Origin: Schizochytrium sp. TIO01
Taxonomy: Eukaryota; Sar; Bigyra; Thraustochytrida; Thraustochytriidae
Direction of reading: 5' to 3'
Assembly: GCA_004764695.1 (NCBI GenBank)
Contig: SMSO01000036.1
Span: forward strand, 826,001-890,000
DNA: 64,000 bases
Part shown: positions 63,160 to 64,000 of the stretch, one piece after another
Numbering within the stretch: the first letter of the stretch is position 1
How the letters are laid out: each line of letters starts with the position of its first letter
Notes under the pieces: model-generated
Seen by the model: only the letters and a program-made list of their open reading frames with translations
The model's database searches: none
What the model was told of the DNA's origin: nothing
Made by a program: the position numbers and the translations under genes

Positions 63160-64000
63160 TTACTCATACATTCTCTCTTCTTCTTCCACCTCCATTTCAT
63201 CGTTGTCTTCAGAATATTGTCTTGGTAATACTTTGATTCTGTCTATGTTCTTCGCAATCCATTTCCGAAAATCCTCAGATTCGAAAAGCTCTCTCGTTTG
63301 GAGTGCAGTTTCAAATTCACCTTGTTCTCGATATTCTTCCTGGGTGAGAAAGGGTCCTGCAATATATTTCGTTCCCATTTTAGCAATACCCCAGTTAGGA
63401 CACAGAATCTTCCATAACTTTACGGCTTGCTGGTTTAAGAAAGGCATGATTACTTTGTGCAAAAACAGAGCAATGAAGATGATACCTGACCAAATCAATG
63501 ACCTAGTAGAATGGAACGTGCAGACGTAACCAACTCCAATTAAAAACCACCGCACGAGGTCTTTGAGAGCAGGGCTAGGACCATTTGGCTGGCCATTGGA
63601 ACCGCGCAAGAAATAGTAAGTCACAGCAAAGCTCAGCAAAGTGGACCCAGCGATGTAGTAAATGAGTTCGTTTCGGTAAGAATCAACAAGGATCTCAAAG
63701 ATATTTGTGAGGAATGTTGCTGCGACACCAAAAACCGCCTGCACGGTAATAGCCATCCAGGCAGAGTGCTTTGAAGAAGTAACTCTCTTTAGGACAAGCC
63801 AAGTGAGAAGAAATACACAGAGAAATACTCCAATGGTTGTGCCCGATGCATAGTACAGGAAAATTTGCTGGCTTAACCATGGTGCCAGCTCTATCAGCAC
63901 CCAACCAGTCGCGATAAGAGCCGGCCCTCTCCAGGAGAACTGTTTTCGTTCAACAGTAAGGCGAAGTTCTTCTGAATGCTCGTCATCTCGAATTTGGTCG
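63160..64000 (-). CDS. NEMP1: NEMP-family nuclear envelope integral membrane protein (5' partial)
   Basis: The frame is open to the window end (64000), so the N-terminus lies outside; 280 residues are visible. ERKQFSWRGPALIATGWVLI precedes the membrane region. About five hydrophobic segments follow: APWLSQQIFLYYASGTTIGV, FLCVFLLTWLVL, AVFGVAATFLTNIF, the STLLSFAVTYYFL segment, and LIWSGIIFIALFL. The cytosolic or nucleoplasmic tail has GPFLTQEEYREQGEFETALQ, matching the NEMP/TMEM194 signature (L-T-x-E-E-Y-x-x-Q-G-x-x-x-T). It ends in an acidic tail, EEEERMYE. NEMPs sit in the inner nuclear membrane and support nuclear-envelope stiffness and fertility in animals. The role in this organism is inferred. 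Confidence 0.78.
   Translation of the reverse strand, partial: DQIRDDEHSEELRLTVERKQFSWRGPALIATGWVLIELAPWLSQQIFLYYASGTTIGVFLCVFLLTWLVLKRVTSSKHSAWMAITVQAVFGVAATFLTNIFEILVDSYRNELIYYIAGSTLLSFAVTYYFLRGSNGQPNGPSPALKDLVRWFLIGVGYVCTFHSTRSLIWSGIIFIALFLHKVIMPFLNQQAVKLWKILCPNWGIAKMGTKYIAGPFLTQEEYREQGEFETALQTRELFESEDFRKWIAKNIDRIKVLPRQYSEDNDEMEVEEEERMYE

Overview
The window is nuclear DNA from an intron-poor protist. It holds thirteen protein-coding genes, all with eukaryotic functions: mRNA deadenylation, SRP-dependent targeting, endosomal tethering, WNK signalling, a mitochondrial UbiB-type kinase and a nuclear-envelope protein. They are separated by AT-rich spacers full of dispersed repeats. The few introns begin GTAAGT and end AG. 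A Ty3/gypsy relic of the kind common in oomycetes and a SPICE-like centriolar motif would suit a stramenopile such as a labyrinthulomycete, but the taxon is an inference with low confidence.

Layout. 1-9.3 kb: PAN2 (+, 5' end outside the window), a coiled-coil protein with a SPICE1-like motif (-), and a Codanin-1 homologue (-) that reads through only when a 120-nt intron is removed. 11.2-15.9 kb: an ArfGAP (+), a decayed TnpB/Fanzor-like relic (-), and a coiled-coil/WD40 protein (+). 15.9-21.2 kb: a gene-poor spacer with possible decayed coding segments. 21.2-29 kb: an unrecognised two-exon gene (+), an alkyltransferase-like protein lacking the active-site cysteine (+), and a WNK kinase (-). 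29-33.5 kb: a gene-free spacer with a cluster of a ~65-bp dispersed element. 33.5-47.9 kb: ADCK1-like kinase (-), SRP72 (+), VPS50/syndetin (-), and a lipocalin/FABP-like protein with two exons (+). 48-59.6 kb: a graveyard of retroelement relics and microsatellites. 59.9-62.7 kb: a tandem array of 14 tRNA-Lys(CTT) units. 63.2-64 kb: a NEMP-family nuclear-envelope protein (-), cut by the window end.

The genes look like independent housekeeping transcription units, not a functional cluster. The most unusual locus is the tRNA array. Thirteen intact genes and one broken copy repeat every 204-209 bp. Each unit carries a TATA-like box about 78 nt upstream and a 45-nt conserved leader touching the tRNA, as if every copy were made as a leader-tRNA precursor. 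Blocks of three units have been duplicated twice. Other points of interest are the Fanzor-like relic, the cysteine-less alkyltransferase-like protein, the Codanin-1 homologue with a short C-terminus, and an abundant intergenic element with two conserved boxes.
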